64,000 bases of DNA from Roseovarius tolerans (lineage in GTDB: Bacteria; Pseudomonadota; Alphaproteobacteria; Rhodobacterales; Rhodobacteraceae): the NCBI RefSeq assembly GCF_900109855.1, contig NZ_FOBO01000006.1, positions 124,001-188,000 of the forward strand, read 5' to 3'. Both the position numbers and the translations under genes were made by a program. The notes under the pieces are model-generated. The model was not told the origin of the DNA. It searched no databases and saw only the letters and a program-made list of their open reading frames with translations. Shown piece by piece: positions 27,592-35,830 of this stretch; position 1 is the first letter of the stretch, and each line of letters starts with the position of its first letter.

Positions 27592-28563
27592 TCAGCCCGC
27601 CGTCTCGGGCAAGAGACCCTGCACCAGATCGCTGAAATCGGGACGCTCGCGCAATTCCGCGATCAGCGCGCGGTGATTGTCGCAGCAGGCGTCGTGCAGG
27701 CGGCGCAATTCAGTGTCGCACAGCAAGTCGTCGTAAATCGCTGCCTTGCGCGGGCGGATGCCGTCGATGCTGCGATCCTCGATCCGGTTGTGGTTCATCT
27801 TGTTCCAGTAGTCGAGGCCAAGCGCCTCGCCGCCGTGATGGGCGCGGCCCCGGGCCTTTTTCACCAGATAGGATTCGCAGGATTTCAGGGCGTAGTGATT
27901 GAGTTGCACCAGATCATAGCCGAGGGAATCCGGCCCCGAGCGCCAGCTGCCCTCCATATAGCGCTCGGGCATCGGCTCTCCCGAGCCGTTGAACCACTGC
28001 GTTTCGGCAAAGGTTTCGACCGTGGGTCGCTTGGGCCGGTGCACGCCGATATGCCCCCACAGATCGCGGCGGAACATGGTCTTCAGGCCCCAGGCCTGTG
28101 GCGAGCGGCGGGTCATGTCGGCGGCGGCCATGCGGAACTGATCGGTGAGGAACGTGTCCTCGTAAGATCTGACCCCGGCATTGCCGAAGAGCCGCCATGT
28201 CATTGACAGCGTGCGCGCCTGCGGCACCGCATCTGTCAGGGCGCGCAGCGTGTGGTCGCCGGTCTTGACGTTGATGTATTCGTCGGCGTCGATCGGGATC
28301 ACCCAATCCTCGGGTCCGGCGAGATCCATCCTGAGAAACCGACGATAGGCGCGGCGCTGCGGCGCAGGCTTTCTTGAGCTGTTGTCGACATGACGGAGCT
28401 TGCCCATCTCGTGCAACCGGTCGAGCAGCGCATCAGAGCCATCGGTGCAGTCGTTCGAGAAGATCGCCATCTCGTCCACGCCGATGGCGAGATTATGCGC
28501 GACCCATTCCAGAATGAACGGCCCCTCGTTCTTCATCGGGGTGACAATGACAAAGCGTCCCAT
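27592..28563 (-). CDS. Glycosyltransferase family 2 (PF13704-like), paralogue 1
   Basis: A 323-residue GT-A fold protein. The nucleotide-sugar binding start is FVIVTPMKNEGPFILEWVAHNLAIG, followed by FSNDCTDGSDALL and the metal-binding DxD-type motif PIDADEYINV near residue 100. A positively charged C-terminal half carries LNHYALKSCESYLVKKARGRAHH, also found in the paralogue at 29.5 kb. These cytoplasmic enzymes add a sugar to capsule, LPS or glycoprotein acceptors; donor and acceptor are unknown. ATG 28563 gives MGRFVIVTPMKNEG. The stop converges with the methyltransferase-like gene. An FkbM gene lies 43 bases upstream on the same strand. Confidence 0.82.
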   Translation of the reverse strand: MGRFVIVTPMKNEGPFILEWVAHNLAIGVDEMAIFSNDCTDGSDALLDRLHEMGKLRHVDNSSRKPAPQRRAYRRFLRMDLAGPEDWVIPIDADEYINVKTGDHTLRALTDAVPQARTLSMTWRLFGNAGVRSYEDTFLTDQFRMAAADMTRRSPQAWGLKTMFRRDLWGHIGVHRPKRPTVETFAETQWFNGSGEPMPERYMEGSWRSGPDSLGYDLVQLNHYALKSCESYLVKKARGRAHHGGEALGLDYWNKMNHNRIEDRSIDGIRPRKAAIYDDLLCDTELRRLHDACCDNHRALIAELRERPDFSDLVQGLLPETAG

Positions 28564-28606
28564 CGGATATGCGCCGTCCTTTCGGTCAGTGAGTGCGGGC
28601 CGTGGC

Positions 28607-29356
28607 TCAGGTGCCCTGTGCGGCGGGCAGGCGGGTCTTGCGGAAGGTTTCGGAGATGAACACCGCATCGCCGAAGCGCAACTGCCTGTTCTTTAGCCGC
28701 CGGGACGGGAAGATGTCGTAGAGCAGGTAGCCATGCCCGCGCATCAGGGTCAGGATCTCGTCCAGCAGCGGCACGCCGTCGTAATGCGGGATCGCGAACC
28801 ATTCGAGCATGATGATGTCGATGGCGTCGCGCGACAGCAGGTCTTGCGCGCCGGTGAGGATGTTGAATTCGCTGCCCTGTGTGTCGAGTTTCATGCAGGC
28901 GATATGGTCGACCGCGTTCGCCGCGCACCAGTCATCGAGACGGTTGATCTCGACGGTGATTGTCTCGGCGGTGGAGTGGCCGGAATGCTGCGCGGCCTCG
29001 TCGCCGGAATTGGTGAAGAGCGACGAACTGCCGACATGATCGGCCAGGTGAAAATCGCTTTGACCGGTCTCGTGCGAGAGGGCCATCTGATGCACCTCGA
29101 CCGTCGGAAAGCGGGCGAACCGCTCGCGCACGTAGTCGCATTGCGCCGGGATCGGCTCGATCAGGTGGATCGGCATGTCGCAGAAGAGGCGGCACAGATG
29201 CAGCGCCATGGTGCCGCGATTGACGCCCACATCGAGCACCGCGCCGCGGCGCTCGGAATATTTCGAGAGCCGCGCAACGGCCCCCATCGGTCCGCCTTTT
29301 TCGGCGATTTGCAGGCGGTGTTTCTTCTTGGGATGAAGCATTGTGTCTGCGTTCAT
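28607..29356 (-). CDS. FkbM family methyltransferase
   Basis: A 249-residue class I SAM methyltransferase. The SAM-binding motif is GAVLDVGVNRGTMALHL, the acidic strand end is PIHLIEPIPAQ, and the FkbM signature is HIACMKLDTQGSEFNILTGA. It ends with IFPSRRLKNRQLRFGDAVFISE, a region often seen in glycan O-methyltransferases. ATG 29356 is used; an ATG at 29341 (MLHPKKK) is equally possible. It lies between two glycosyltransferase paralogues on the same strand, so it probably methylates a residue of the same glycan. This is the better preserved of the two FkbM-like proteins in the block. Confidence 0.85.
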   Translation of the reverse strand: MNADTMLHPKKKHRLQIAEKGGPMGAVARLSKYSERRGAVLDVGVNRGTMALHLCRLFCDMPIHLIEPIPAQCDYVRERFARFPTVEVHQMALSHETGQSDFHLADHVGSSSLFTNSGDEAAQHSGHSTAETITVEINRLDDWCAANAVDHIACMKLDTQGSEFNILTGAQDLLSRDAIDIIMLEWFAIPHYDGVPLLDEILTLMRGHGYLLYDIFPSRRLKNRQLRFGDAVFISETFRKTRLPAAQGT

Positions 29357-29481
29357 GCGACTGGTCCTGTGAAATGCCGGAGGGGTCTTTCGCGCCCTCC
29401 TGACTGCTGTCTGCCGGGTGCCGCGCTTGTGCCGCGCATGGTCAACCGGCGTTTTATCAAGCGGTCAGGCCGGGGGTCTTG

Positions 29482-30528
29482 TCAATAATCTTTCTCGGTG
29501 ACCTCATCCTTTGTCTCGATCTTGTTGACCTTGAGCCACCCGAGGAATTCGTCCCAGCCGGGGCGCTCCTTCAACTCGGCGATCTTGGCCCGGTGCCAGT
29601 CACAGGCATCCTCGTGCAGGCGCGCCAGAACCGGATCGGCCTTGAGCGCGTCGAGAACCGGGCGTGCGCGTTCGGCATGGGGCAGGATGCTGCGATCCTC
29701 GGCACGGTTGACGTTCATGTCGGACCAGTAATGCTCGGTCTGCTCGCGGGCGATGTGGTTGGTGCGGCCCCGGTCGCGCTTGACCAGAAAGCTGTCGAGC
29801 GAGCGCACCGAGTAGTGATGCAGCCGGGCATAACGGTTGCTGAACCCCGGCCATGCGCGCCAGCCGATTTGCCCCATCGGGCGCAGGTTGCCGCCGCAAT
29901 CGGACCAGCGCACCGCATCCTCGCGTCCTTCGGGCACGCCCTTGGGGCGGTGCGGGTTGTATTTACGGAAAAGACCGTTGTTGCGGAACATCGTCTTGAA
30001 GCCTGTGGCGCGCCCGTTGGCCGGGTCATCCTCGATATCCGCGAGAAAGAACTGATCGGTCACGGGCGTGTCGGCATAATCTTCGACCCCGCCACAGCCG
30101 AACAGTTTCCAGACGAACGACACCGCATCGCAATCGCCCATGGTGGCGATCATCTCATCGAGCGTCTGCACACCTTCGCGCAGGTTTAAGAACTCGTCAA
30201 CATCGAGACAAATCAGCCACTCGGCCCCCTTCACCCACGGATGCGCGGTGGCGCGGCGCAGCGCCTTATGCTGCGGCGGCGAGCCGTCCGAGACATCGTT
30301 GGGCCGGTGACTGCAATAGCCCAGTTCCTCCAGCCGCTCGGCCATGAGGTCGGTGCCATCGTCGCAATTGTTGGTGAAGATCACGAAGCCTGTGAAGCCG
30401 ATGGTCAGGTTATAGGCGATCCATTCCAGCAGGAACGGCCCCTCGTTCTTCATCGTCGTCATGATGACATGGCTGCCGCCAAGGGCGGGGGCGGGCAGGG
30501 CTGCGGTGATCGCTCCGGGCTTGGTCAT
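29482..30528 (-). CDS. Glycosyltransferase family 2 (PF13704-like), paralogue 2
   Basis: A 348-residue GT-A enzyme closely related to the 27.6 kb gene: HVIMTTMKNEGPFLLEWIAYNLTIG, FTNNCDDGTDLMAERL, then the metal site ICLDVDEFLNLREG near residue 113, and LHHYSVRSLDSFLVKRDRGRTNH near the middle. It adds a sugar to an unknown acceptor. The ATG overlaps the stop of the fusion protein gene encoded just upstream on the same strand (ATGA at 30525-30528), so the two are translationally coupled. The 125-base gap to the FkbM gene holds no terminator that I can see. Confidence 0.83.
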   Translation of the reverse strand: MTKPGAITAALPAPALGGSHVIMTTMKNEGPFLLEWIAYNLTIGFTGFVIFTNNCDDGTDLMAERLEELGYCSHRPNDVSDGSPPQHKALRRATAHPWVKGAEWLICLDVDEFLNLREGVQTLDEMIATMGDCDAVSFVWKLFGCGGVEDYADTPVTDQFFLADIEDDPANGRATGFKTMFRNNGLFRKYNPHRPKGVPEGREDAVRWSDCGGNLRPMGQIGWRAWPGFSNRYARLHHYSVRSLDSFLVKRDRGRTNHIAREQTEHYWSDMNVNRAEDRSILPHAERARPVLDALKADPVLARLHEDACDWHRAKIAELKERPGWDEFLGWLKVNKIETKDEVTEKDY

Positions 30529-32438
30529 TCGGCGGCCTGTCTCTTGAGTTTGCGAAAGGCGGGGCTGACGATGCGCGCCAGCTTGTCATGCCCGCGCTCT
30601 TGCAGGTTGGTTTGCAGCGCCTTGCGGTACCACGGCAGAAAACGCCGGTCGCGATACATTTTGTAGAAGACGTCCGGAGTTAGCGTGTCGTCGAGCGCGT
30701 GCTGCATTAGCGGCTTGAGCAGCCCCGCCCGGCGCAGGAAGACCGGCGAGAAATGCCCCGAGCACCAGGTCTTGAGCCGGATCACGTTGTCGCCCTCCAG
30801 CCGGTCGACATGGCGGCGGTCGGGCTCGAAGAACGGGTCGTAGAGCACGAAGGCCTTTTCGACCTCGTCGATCTCGAAGGCGCAATCGCTATGGGCCAGC
30901 GTCCAATCGCGCGCGCGGCCCATGCCAAAGCGTTTCTCCCACGGCACCAGCGTCTCGTCGAGCGTGGTTTGCGGGTTGAAGCTGATGACCGTGGCGCCGG
31001 GGGCCAGCGAGGCAAAGGCAAGCGCCGCGAAGCCGCCCATCGAGGTGCCGGTCAGGACGACCTTGTCGAACCCGGCAAAGACCCCGTCGGCGGCCAGCTT
31101 TTCGAGATGAGCGATCAGTTGCGGGCAGCGAAACCAATCCTTGCGCCGCGCCATCACCGCCATGTGCGACCAGCCATTGTCGCGCACGAATTTATAGGCC
31201 CAGGGCTCGCGCTCGGGCGAGAGATCATTGACGTTCGAGAGGTTGTCGAAAGTCACCACCAGCCGGGTCTGATCCCGCAGGATGCCGACCACGGCGTGGT
31301 TCTTGAGCCGGGTGTAGAAGCCTTCGGTGCCGCCGCCGGTGTGGATCTCAGCAAACCAGGGCGGCAGGGCGGTGGGGGCCTCGGGGCGCGGGTCGGGTTC
31401 CGCGTCCGGTGTGATCTCGGCGGTCTCCGCCACGGGCGTGACAGGGGGCTGGGCTTTGGTTTTGGGCGCGGGTTGCGGGGCCTTTGCGCCGACTGCGCCC
31501 AGCACTCGGGCCATGTCACCGCCGCCGCTGCGCATCTGCTCCAGCGTTTCGCGTTCCTCGGCGCAGAGCGCCTCCTGCGCCTCGGCGACACCGGGCAGCG
31601 CCATCAGGCTTTCGAGTTCGCGCGCCGTGTCGGCCATGCGCGGCGTAAGGTCGGGGCCGTCGCCGGTGATCGCGCGCTGCGTTTCCAGCCACGCGATCAG
31701 CGTGTCGGCATCGGGGCGCTGCTTTTCGGGCAGGGTGGCCATATGGAGAAGATGCGCCTCTACGCTCGGCGCGGGGATTTTCAGGATCGCGGCCTTGGAC
31801 GTGCCGCGCGCGCCTGCATCGTTGGCCCAAGTCAGGCGGCTATGCGGTTCGGCCATCGGCGTGCCGTCGCCGTTCACCCATTTGAGCGCCGCCTTGCCCT
31901 GCGCAGGGCCGGTCGGCACCTCGGGATTGCGTGCTCCAAAAAGCCCGAGCCGCACCACGCTGCGCAAGGGCGCGTCAGCCGTCACGGCGGCGGTCGGGCG
32001 TGCGGTGAACAGGATCGCGCCGCTGTCCTGCGCCTCGGCCGTGCCCGCAACCTGAAGCGGGGCCGAGAGCACATCAGCCCCGCCCGAGGACCGCATCAGC
32101 GATTGCACGGATTTCGAATTGTTGAGGATACAGAAATATTCGTCCGCCCCGAGATAGAGGCCATATCCGCCGCTATCCGTGGCCTCGACCGCCGCCGCGC
32201 GCAGGGCGGAATTGTGAATTTCTTCCTTCCTGTCGGGATCGACCGCGACCGACGTCACGCGCACCGCCCCTGCCGCCGCGAGGGCGTCGAACAGCGGCTG
32301 CTTGCCTGATTGTCTGCGATCCGTCAACAACAGCACATCGGTAGCTCCGATTGCCCGGTGATAGGCCAGCCATTCCAGAAACGACGATCGAGGCTGCGCC
32401 GCAAAGGCACTCAGCAACAGTTTCGGCCCTGTTGTCAT
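30525..32438 (-). CDS. Fusion of a degenerate glycosyltransferase-like domain with an alpha/beta hydrolase
   Basis: A 637-residue protein in three parts. Residues 1 to about 300 resemble the neighbouring GT2 paralogues (FLEWLAYHRAIGATDVLLL), but the donor motif reads TDRRQSGKQPL and the metal motif is LGADEYFCI, so glycosyl transfer may be lost. Residues about 315-360 are a Pro/Ala/Glu-rich linker. The remainder is an alpha/beta hydrolase with the nucleophile elbow VVLTGTSMGGFAALAF near residue 460; LYDPFFEPD and SGHFSPVF could supply the acid and His. It could add or remove an acyl group on a glycan. ATG 32438 is chosen; the extra 26 upstream codons are not protein-like. It is divergent from the next gene across 98 bases. 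Confidence 0.75.
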   Translation of the reverse strand: MTTGPKLLLSAFAAQPRSSFLEWLAYHRAIGATDVLLLTDRRQSGKQPLFDALAAAGAVRVTSVAVDPDRKEEIHNSALRAAAVEATDSGGYGLYLGADEYFCILNNSKSVQSLMRSSGGADVLSAPLQVAGTAEAQDSGAILFTARPTAAVTADAPLRSVVRLGLFGARNPEVPTGPAQGKAALKWVNGDGTPMAEPHSRLTWANDAGARGTSKAAILKIPAPSVEAHLLHMATLPEKQRPDADTLIAWLETQRAITGDGPDLTPRMADTARELESLMALPGVAEAQEALCAEERETLEQMRSGGGDMARVLGAVGAKAPQPAPKTKAQPPVTPVAETAEITPDAEPDPRPEAPTALPPWFAEIHTGGGTEGFYTRLKNHAVVGILRDQTRLVVTFDNLSNVNDLSPEREPWAYKFVRDNGWSHMAVMARRKDWFRCPQLIAHLEKLAADGVFAGFDKVVLTGTSMGGFAALAFASLAPGATVISFNPQTTLDETLVPWEKRFGMGRARDWTLAHSDCAFEIDEVEKAFVLYDPFFEPDRRHVDRLEGDNVIRLKTWCSGHFSPVFLRRAGLLKPLMQHALDDTLTPDVFYKMYRDRRFLPWYRKALQTNLQERGHDKLARIVSPAFRKLKRQAAE

Positions 32439-32536
32439 GAACTCACCAACTCCTTCGCCACTGCCCGGCAGCGGGAGCGCTTGCGACTGTTTCCATTGAG
32501 TGTATAAAATTTCCAAGATGTAGAAAAGGTTGATTT

Positions 32537-34543
32537 ATGTCGACGGGTGCCAATAACAGGCGCGGATGGTTCATTGGTCTGCGCAAGGATCAGCTGGGCG
32601 CGCGCCTTCTGATGATGCTTAACAGCATCCGCCTCGCCGAGGATTACGGCACCGACTTCCGCATCAACTGGTTTCCGCGCGGGGCGATGGCCCCGAAACT
32701 CGACACGCCGTCGGATCTCTTCGCGCAGGCGTTCATCGACCGGCATTTCATCGACAACGAGAGTTTCGAGGCGCTGGACAGCCTGACCAAGCCGCTTTGG
32801 TCTTTCCTCAAGGACAAGACGCCCAAACGGCTGGAGGCGCATCTGGCCGAGGGTGGGCATGTCCTGCTCGACGAGGGGTTCGAGATCGTGGAATTCCCGT
32901 GGGAGGATGGCGGCGATCTGCGCGGGCGGTTTCGCGGGTTCATCAGCCGCATCGCCTTCAACCCCGTGGTGCAGCGCCATATCGAGGCGGTCGAGACGGC
33001 GATGGCGCAGGGCAGCGGGCGCGTCGTGGCCTATCACATCCGGCGCGGCGACATCCTCAACGAGGACCCGTGGAAGCACAAGGAATGGCCCGCCAAGATC
33101 GAGCCGGACGAGCTCTATTCGGCCTATCTGGAAAAGAACGCCGGGGCCGGGGCGCTGGTGTTTTCCGATCAGGCCGAGAGCATCGCGCGGTTCACCACCG
33201 CGCACAGCCACGTGCGCAGCATCACCGATCTGATCGATCTGGAGGGGTGCAAGCCGGTGCAGCGCGACTTTCTGGAACTCTTCGCGATGTCGCGTGCCTC
33301 AGAAATCGTGGCCCCGCCGATCAGCGCGTTCAGCCGCGCCGCCGCCCGCCTGAGCGGACAGGAGCGCAAGTGCTTTCACGAGGTTATGACGCTGGCGGAA
33401 CGCGACGCCGCCTATGAGCATCTGGTGAGCCGGTTCAATGCCGGGGTAGAGAATTTCATCACCCCGAGCGAGGCTGCGCATGTCTATGTGAAACTCGCCC
33501 GCCGCCTGCAGGAAACCGGGCGCGAGGCCGAGGCGTGGGAGATCGGGCAGAGCATTCTGGATGCGGGGGCCGACAACGCCTTCATGGCGCTGATGCATGC
33601 GACCAACGGCATCTATCTCAGCAAGTGGGACGAGGCGCTGGTGCATGTCGAGGCGGCCCTCGCCCATCCGGACCAATGGCAGGAAAACTACATCTCCGGC
33701 CTTGCCATCCGGGCGCATATTCTGGGGGCATTGGGCAAGCGGTTCGGCGCGCGGCGGTCGTTCCTGCGCGCCTTCTGGCAAAAGCCGATGTTGCCGGATG
33801 TGACGGTGCTTGGATCGTTCATGATCAAGCGCGGGCGGCTCAAGCCCGGCGCGACGCTGCCGTTTGACCGGGCCACGCTGATGGCCCTGCCGGTGCGCTA
33901 TCAACAGACCAATATCGTCGTGCAGCAGGGCAAGATCCTGCGGCGGCGCGCGGCGGATCTGTCGACCATCGCCATTGAATGGCCGTGGTTTCCGCTCGAT
34001 GGCAAGACCGGGCGGCTGCTCGAGGCGACGCAGGAACTGGAGGCGATGCGGGCGCGGCTTCTGGCGCATGAGGGCTGCGTACCGGGGGCCGGGCCATTCA
34101 GCTTTTGCGCGCTGCTCGATGCGCGGATGGGTCGGCTCGATGAGGCGCTTACCCGCAATACCGAGGCAGTGGCGCAGGCCCCGGACGATCCGCTGGTGCG
34201 CAAGCGGCAGGCGGAAATCCTGATGCTGCGCGGCGATCACGCGGCGGCATTGGTCGAGATGGACGCCTGCCGCGCCGATGCGCCCGATCACGCCTTCTGG
34301 CATTTCCTGACCGGGCAGATTCATGAACAGGCGGGCAACATGGCGGCGGCGCGGGCCTGCTTCGAGCGCGCATCAACGATGGATGACAGCACTGCCGAGC
34401 TGCACGCGCTTCTGGCAGAGTTGTGTCGCCGCATGGGTGACGAGGACGCTGCCGTGACGGCGCTTGATCGCGCCGCCGAGATTGCGCCCAATCAGCAACG
34501 CTATCGCAACCGGCGCGATCGGCTTTTGCGCAAACAGGCGTGA
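32537..34543 (+). CDS. Fucosyltransferase-like (HxRRxD) domain fused to TPR repeats
   Basis: A 668-residue protein. The N-terminal about 300 residues look like a GT-B fucosyltransferase of the NodZ/GT11/O-fucosyltransferase kind: GARLLMMLNSIRLAEDYGTDFRI near residue 25, then VVAYHIRRGDILNED with H-I-R-R-G-D at 167-172, the GDP-fucose binding motif, and a later FLELFAMSRASEIVAPPISAFSRAA. From about residue 310 to the end it is helical with TPR-like repeats (LARRLQETGREAEAWEIGQSIL, AEILMLRGDHAAALVEMDAC, GQIHEQAGNMAAARACFERA). TPRs could bind a protein acceptor. No membrane segment or signal is visible. It faces the fusion gene on the other strand. The sugar is inferred from the motif only. Confidence 0.72.
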   Translation: MSTGANNRRGWFIGLRKDQLGARLLMMLNSIRLAEDYGTDFRINWFPRGAMAPKLDTPSDLFAQAFIDRHFIDNESFEALDSLTKPLWSFLKDKTPKRLEAHLAEGGHVLLDEGFEIVEFPWEDGGDLRGRFRGFISRIAFNPVVQRHIEAVETAMAQGSGRVVAYHIRRGDILNEDPWKHKEWPAKIEPDELYSAYLEKNAGAGALVFSDQAESIARFTTAHSHVRSITDLIDLEGCKPVQRDFLELFAMSRASEIVAPPISAFSRAAARLSGQERKCFHEVMTLAERDAAYEHLVSRFNAGVENFITPSEAAHVYVKLARRLQETGREAEAWEIGQSILDAGADNAFMALMHATNGIYLSKWDEALVHVEAALAHPDQWQENYISGLAIRAHILGALGKRFGARRSFLRAFWQKPMLPDVTVLGSFMIKRGRLKPGATLPFDRATLMALPVRYQQTNIVVQQGKILRRRAADLSTIAIEWPWFPLDGKTGRLLEATQELEAMRARLLAHEGCVPGAGPFSFCALLDARMGRLDEALTRNTEAVAQAPDDPLVRKRQAEILMLRGDHAAALVEMDACRADAPDHAFWHFLTGQIHEQAGNMAAARACFERASTMDDSTAELHALLAELCRRMGDEDAAVTALDRAAEIAPNQQRYRNRRDRLLRKQA

Positions 34544-34586
34544 GCGGTGGTGGTGGTTTTCGGCCTGGTGCTGCCGTTGCCGTGAG

Positions 34587-34779
34587 CCGCGCGAAACGCA
34601 CCGAAGGTGCCGCGCGATCGTCATGCCAGAGGCATGCCTCCGGCATGACGCCGTCCCGCGGCTTGGCGATTTGATAGGGTGCGCAACGTGTTGAGTTTAC
34701 AATGACTTGGCTGGCATAAAGCACCCACCACGACCGTTGCTTCGCCAGTCCCCGGCCCTGCGATCACGCGGCACCTTCT
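34587..34779. repeat. Dispersed intergenic repeat, copy C
   Basis: 193 bases align without a gap to 56866-57058 with about a dozen mismatches counted by eye (about 94% identity). The landmarks are ATGCCAGAGGCATGCC at 34623-34638 and CTTGGCTGGCATAAAG at 34706-34721. It lies between the convergent fucosyltransferase-like and sulfotransferase genes and fills most of that 276-base gap. No protein-coding pattern is present. Copies A and B (3.5 and 7.1 kb) are more diverged. Confidence 0.88.
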
Positions 34780-34819
34780 GGCGGGGTGCTATGTCCGCTC
34801 AAGGCCAAACCGCTCCGTC

Positions 34820-35830
34820 TCAACCCGCCCGCCGGATCAGCTTGAGGATCGCACGCACGGCGTATTGAAACTCCTGCAACTCGCCCGGATGGCCGCGCGG
34901 CGGATGGTCTGGCAGGTCCGTGCGCGGCGGGAAAAGCACCTCGCGCCCGGGGAAATACGCCTTGCGCATTGCCGCGTTGCGCGCCTCCAGCGTCTCGTTG
35001 ATCTGGGCGCGTTCCTCGGGCAGGAGCACGTCGGCACTGGCAAACAGCTTTGGGTCCTCGCTTTGCTGAAGCAGCCGCCCGAGCCTGCGGCGCGCCTTCT
35101 TGTCATAGCCCGCCCCGCGCTCGTCGAAGAGGCCGAGCGCCTCGCTCGCCAGCCGCGAGAGCGAGCGGTTTGCGGCAACGCGCGGCAGGGTCACCGCCTC
35201 GGGCGGCACGCCCATGGCCGACAGGATATCCGGGATCACGTTCTGTCCCACCATCTCGTCGCGCAGGTAGAGGCGTGGGTGGATTTCCGCCCCCGGCACC
35301 TGCGTCTTGACCCGTTCGAACAGCGCGCCGAAATCCATGTAGTCGGGATCGCTCTCGATCTGCTGCAGCCTTTGCGAGACAAAGCCGTCCGCCCCGCCGG
35401 TGGGCAGGGCGTTCTTGGCGCGCTGCTTGTAATCGGCCTCGATGAAATCGTCGAAGCGGCGCAGGTAGAGGATGACCTTGACCGGCCCCTCCACGCGGCT
35501 CAGGAACCGGGCCTGCATCGGCGTCAGGTCACGGCCGAAGAACATCTCGCTCGACAGGATGCAATGCTGCGCGGGGTGGGCGGCATATTCGGCGGCAAAG
35601 GCTTCGGCCTCGCCTTCGGGGGCGGTCTGCCAGCCCCGGCTCATGTGAATGGCCATGGCGTTGTGACAGATCAGGCGCGCGGTGCCGGTACCCCGGTCGC
35701 GGCCGGTGACCATGTAGCGGATGCCGTGATCATCCAGAAACTCGGGCTGCGCATGCAGATAGCCCTGCAGCGCCGTCGTGCCCGTCTTGGGCATCCCGAT
35801 ATGAAGCCAGAGCACGCCTGGCTCCCTCAT
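34820..35830 (-). CDS. Sulfotransferase-like protein
   Basis: A 336-residue cytoplasmic protein. The N-terminus VLWLHIGMPKTGTTALQGYL is the PAPS 5'-phosphosulfate loop (PKTGTT) of the sulfotransferase superfamily; KVILYLRRFDDFIEADYKQ has the Arg/Ser-type 3'-phosphate contact region. The rest is typical of the divergent sulfotransferases of roseobacter glycan loci. It would transfer sulfate to a carbohydrate or other acceptor. ATG 35830 overlaps the glmS stop (ATGA), so it is coupled to glmU-glmS, which make the amino-sugar precursor. The acceptor is unknown. Upstream in-frame codons lie within glmS and are not used. Confidence 0.8.
   Translation of the reverse strand: MREPGVLWLHIGMPKTGTTALQGYLHAQPEFLDDHGIRYMVTGRDRGTGTARLICHNAMAIHMSRGWQTAPEGEAEAFAAEYAAHPAQHCILSSEMFFGRDLTPMQARFLSRVEGPVKVILYLRRFDDFIEADYKQRAKNALPTGGADGFVSQRLQQIESDPDYMDFGALFERVKTQVPGAEIHPRLYLRDEMVGQNVIPDILSAMGVPPEAVTLPRVAANRSLSRLASEALGLFDERGAGYDKKARRRLGRLLQQSEDPKLFASADVLLPEERAQINETLEARNAAMRKAYFPGREVLFPPRTDLPDHPPRGHPGELQEFQYAVRAILKLIRRAG

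Noticed and set aside
34623..34691. A small peptide frame beginning MPEACLRHD in the repeat copies
   Set aside because: The peptide start is lost in the 56.9 kb copy (ATA for ATG), and no ribosome-binding site is present, so it is a by-product of the repeat.
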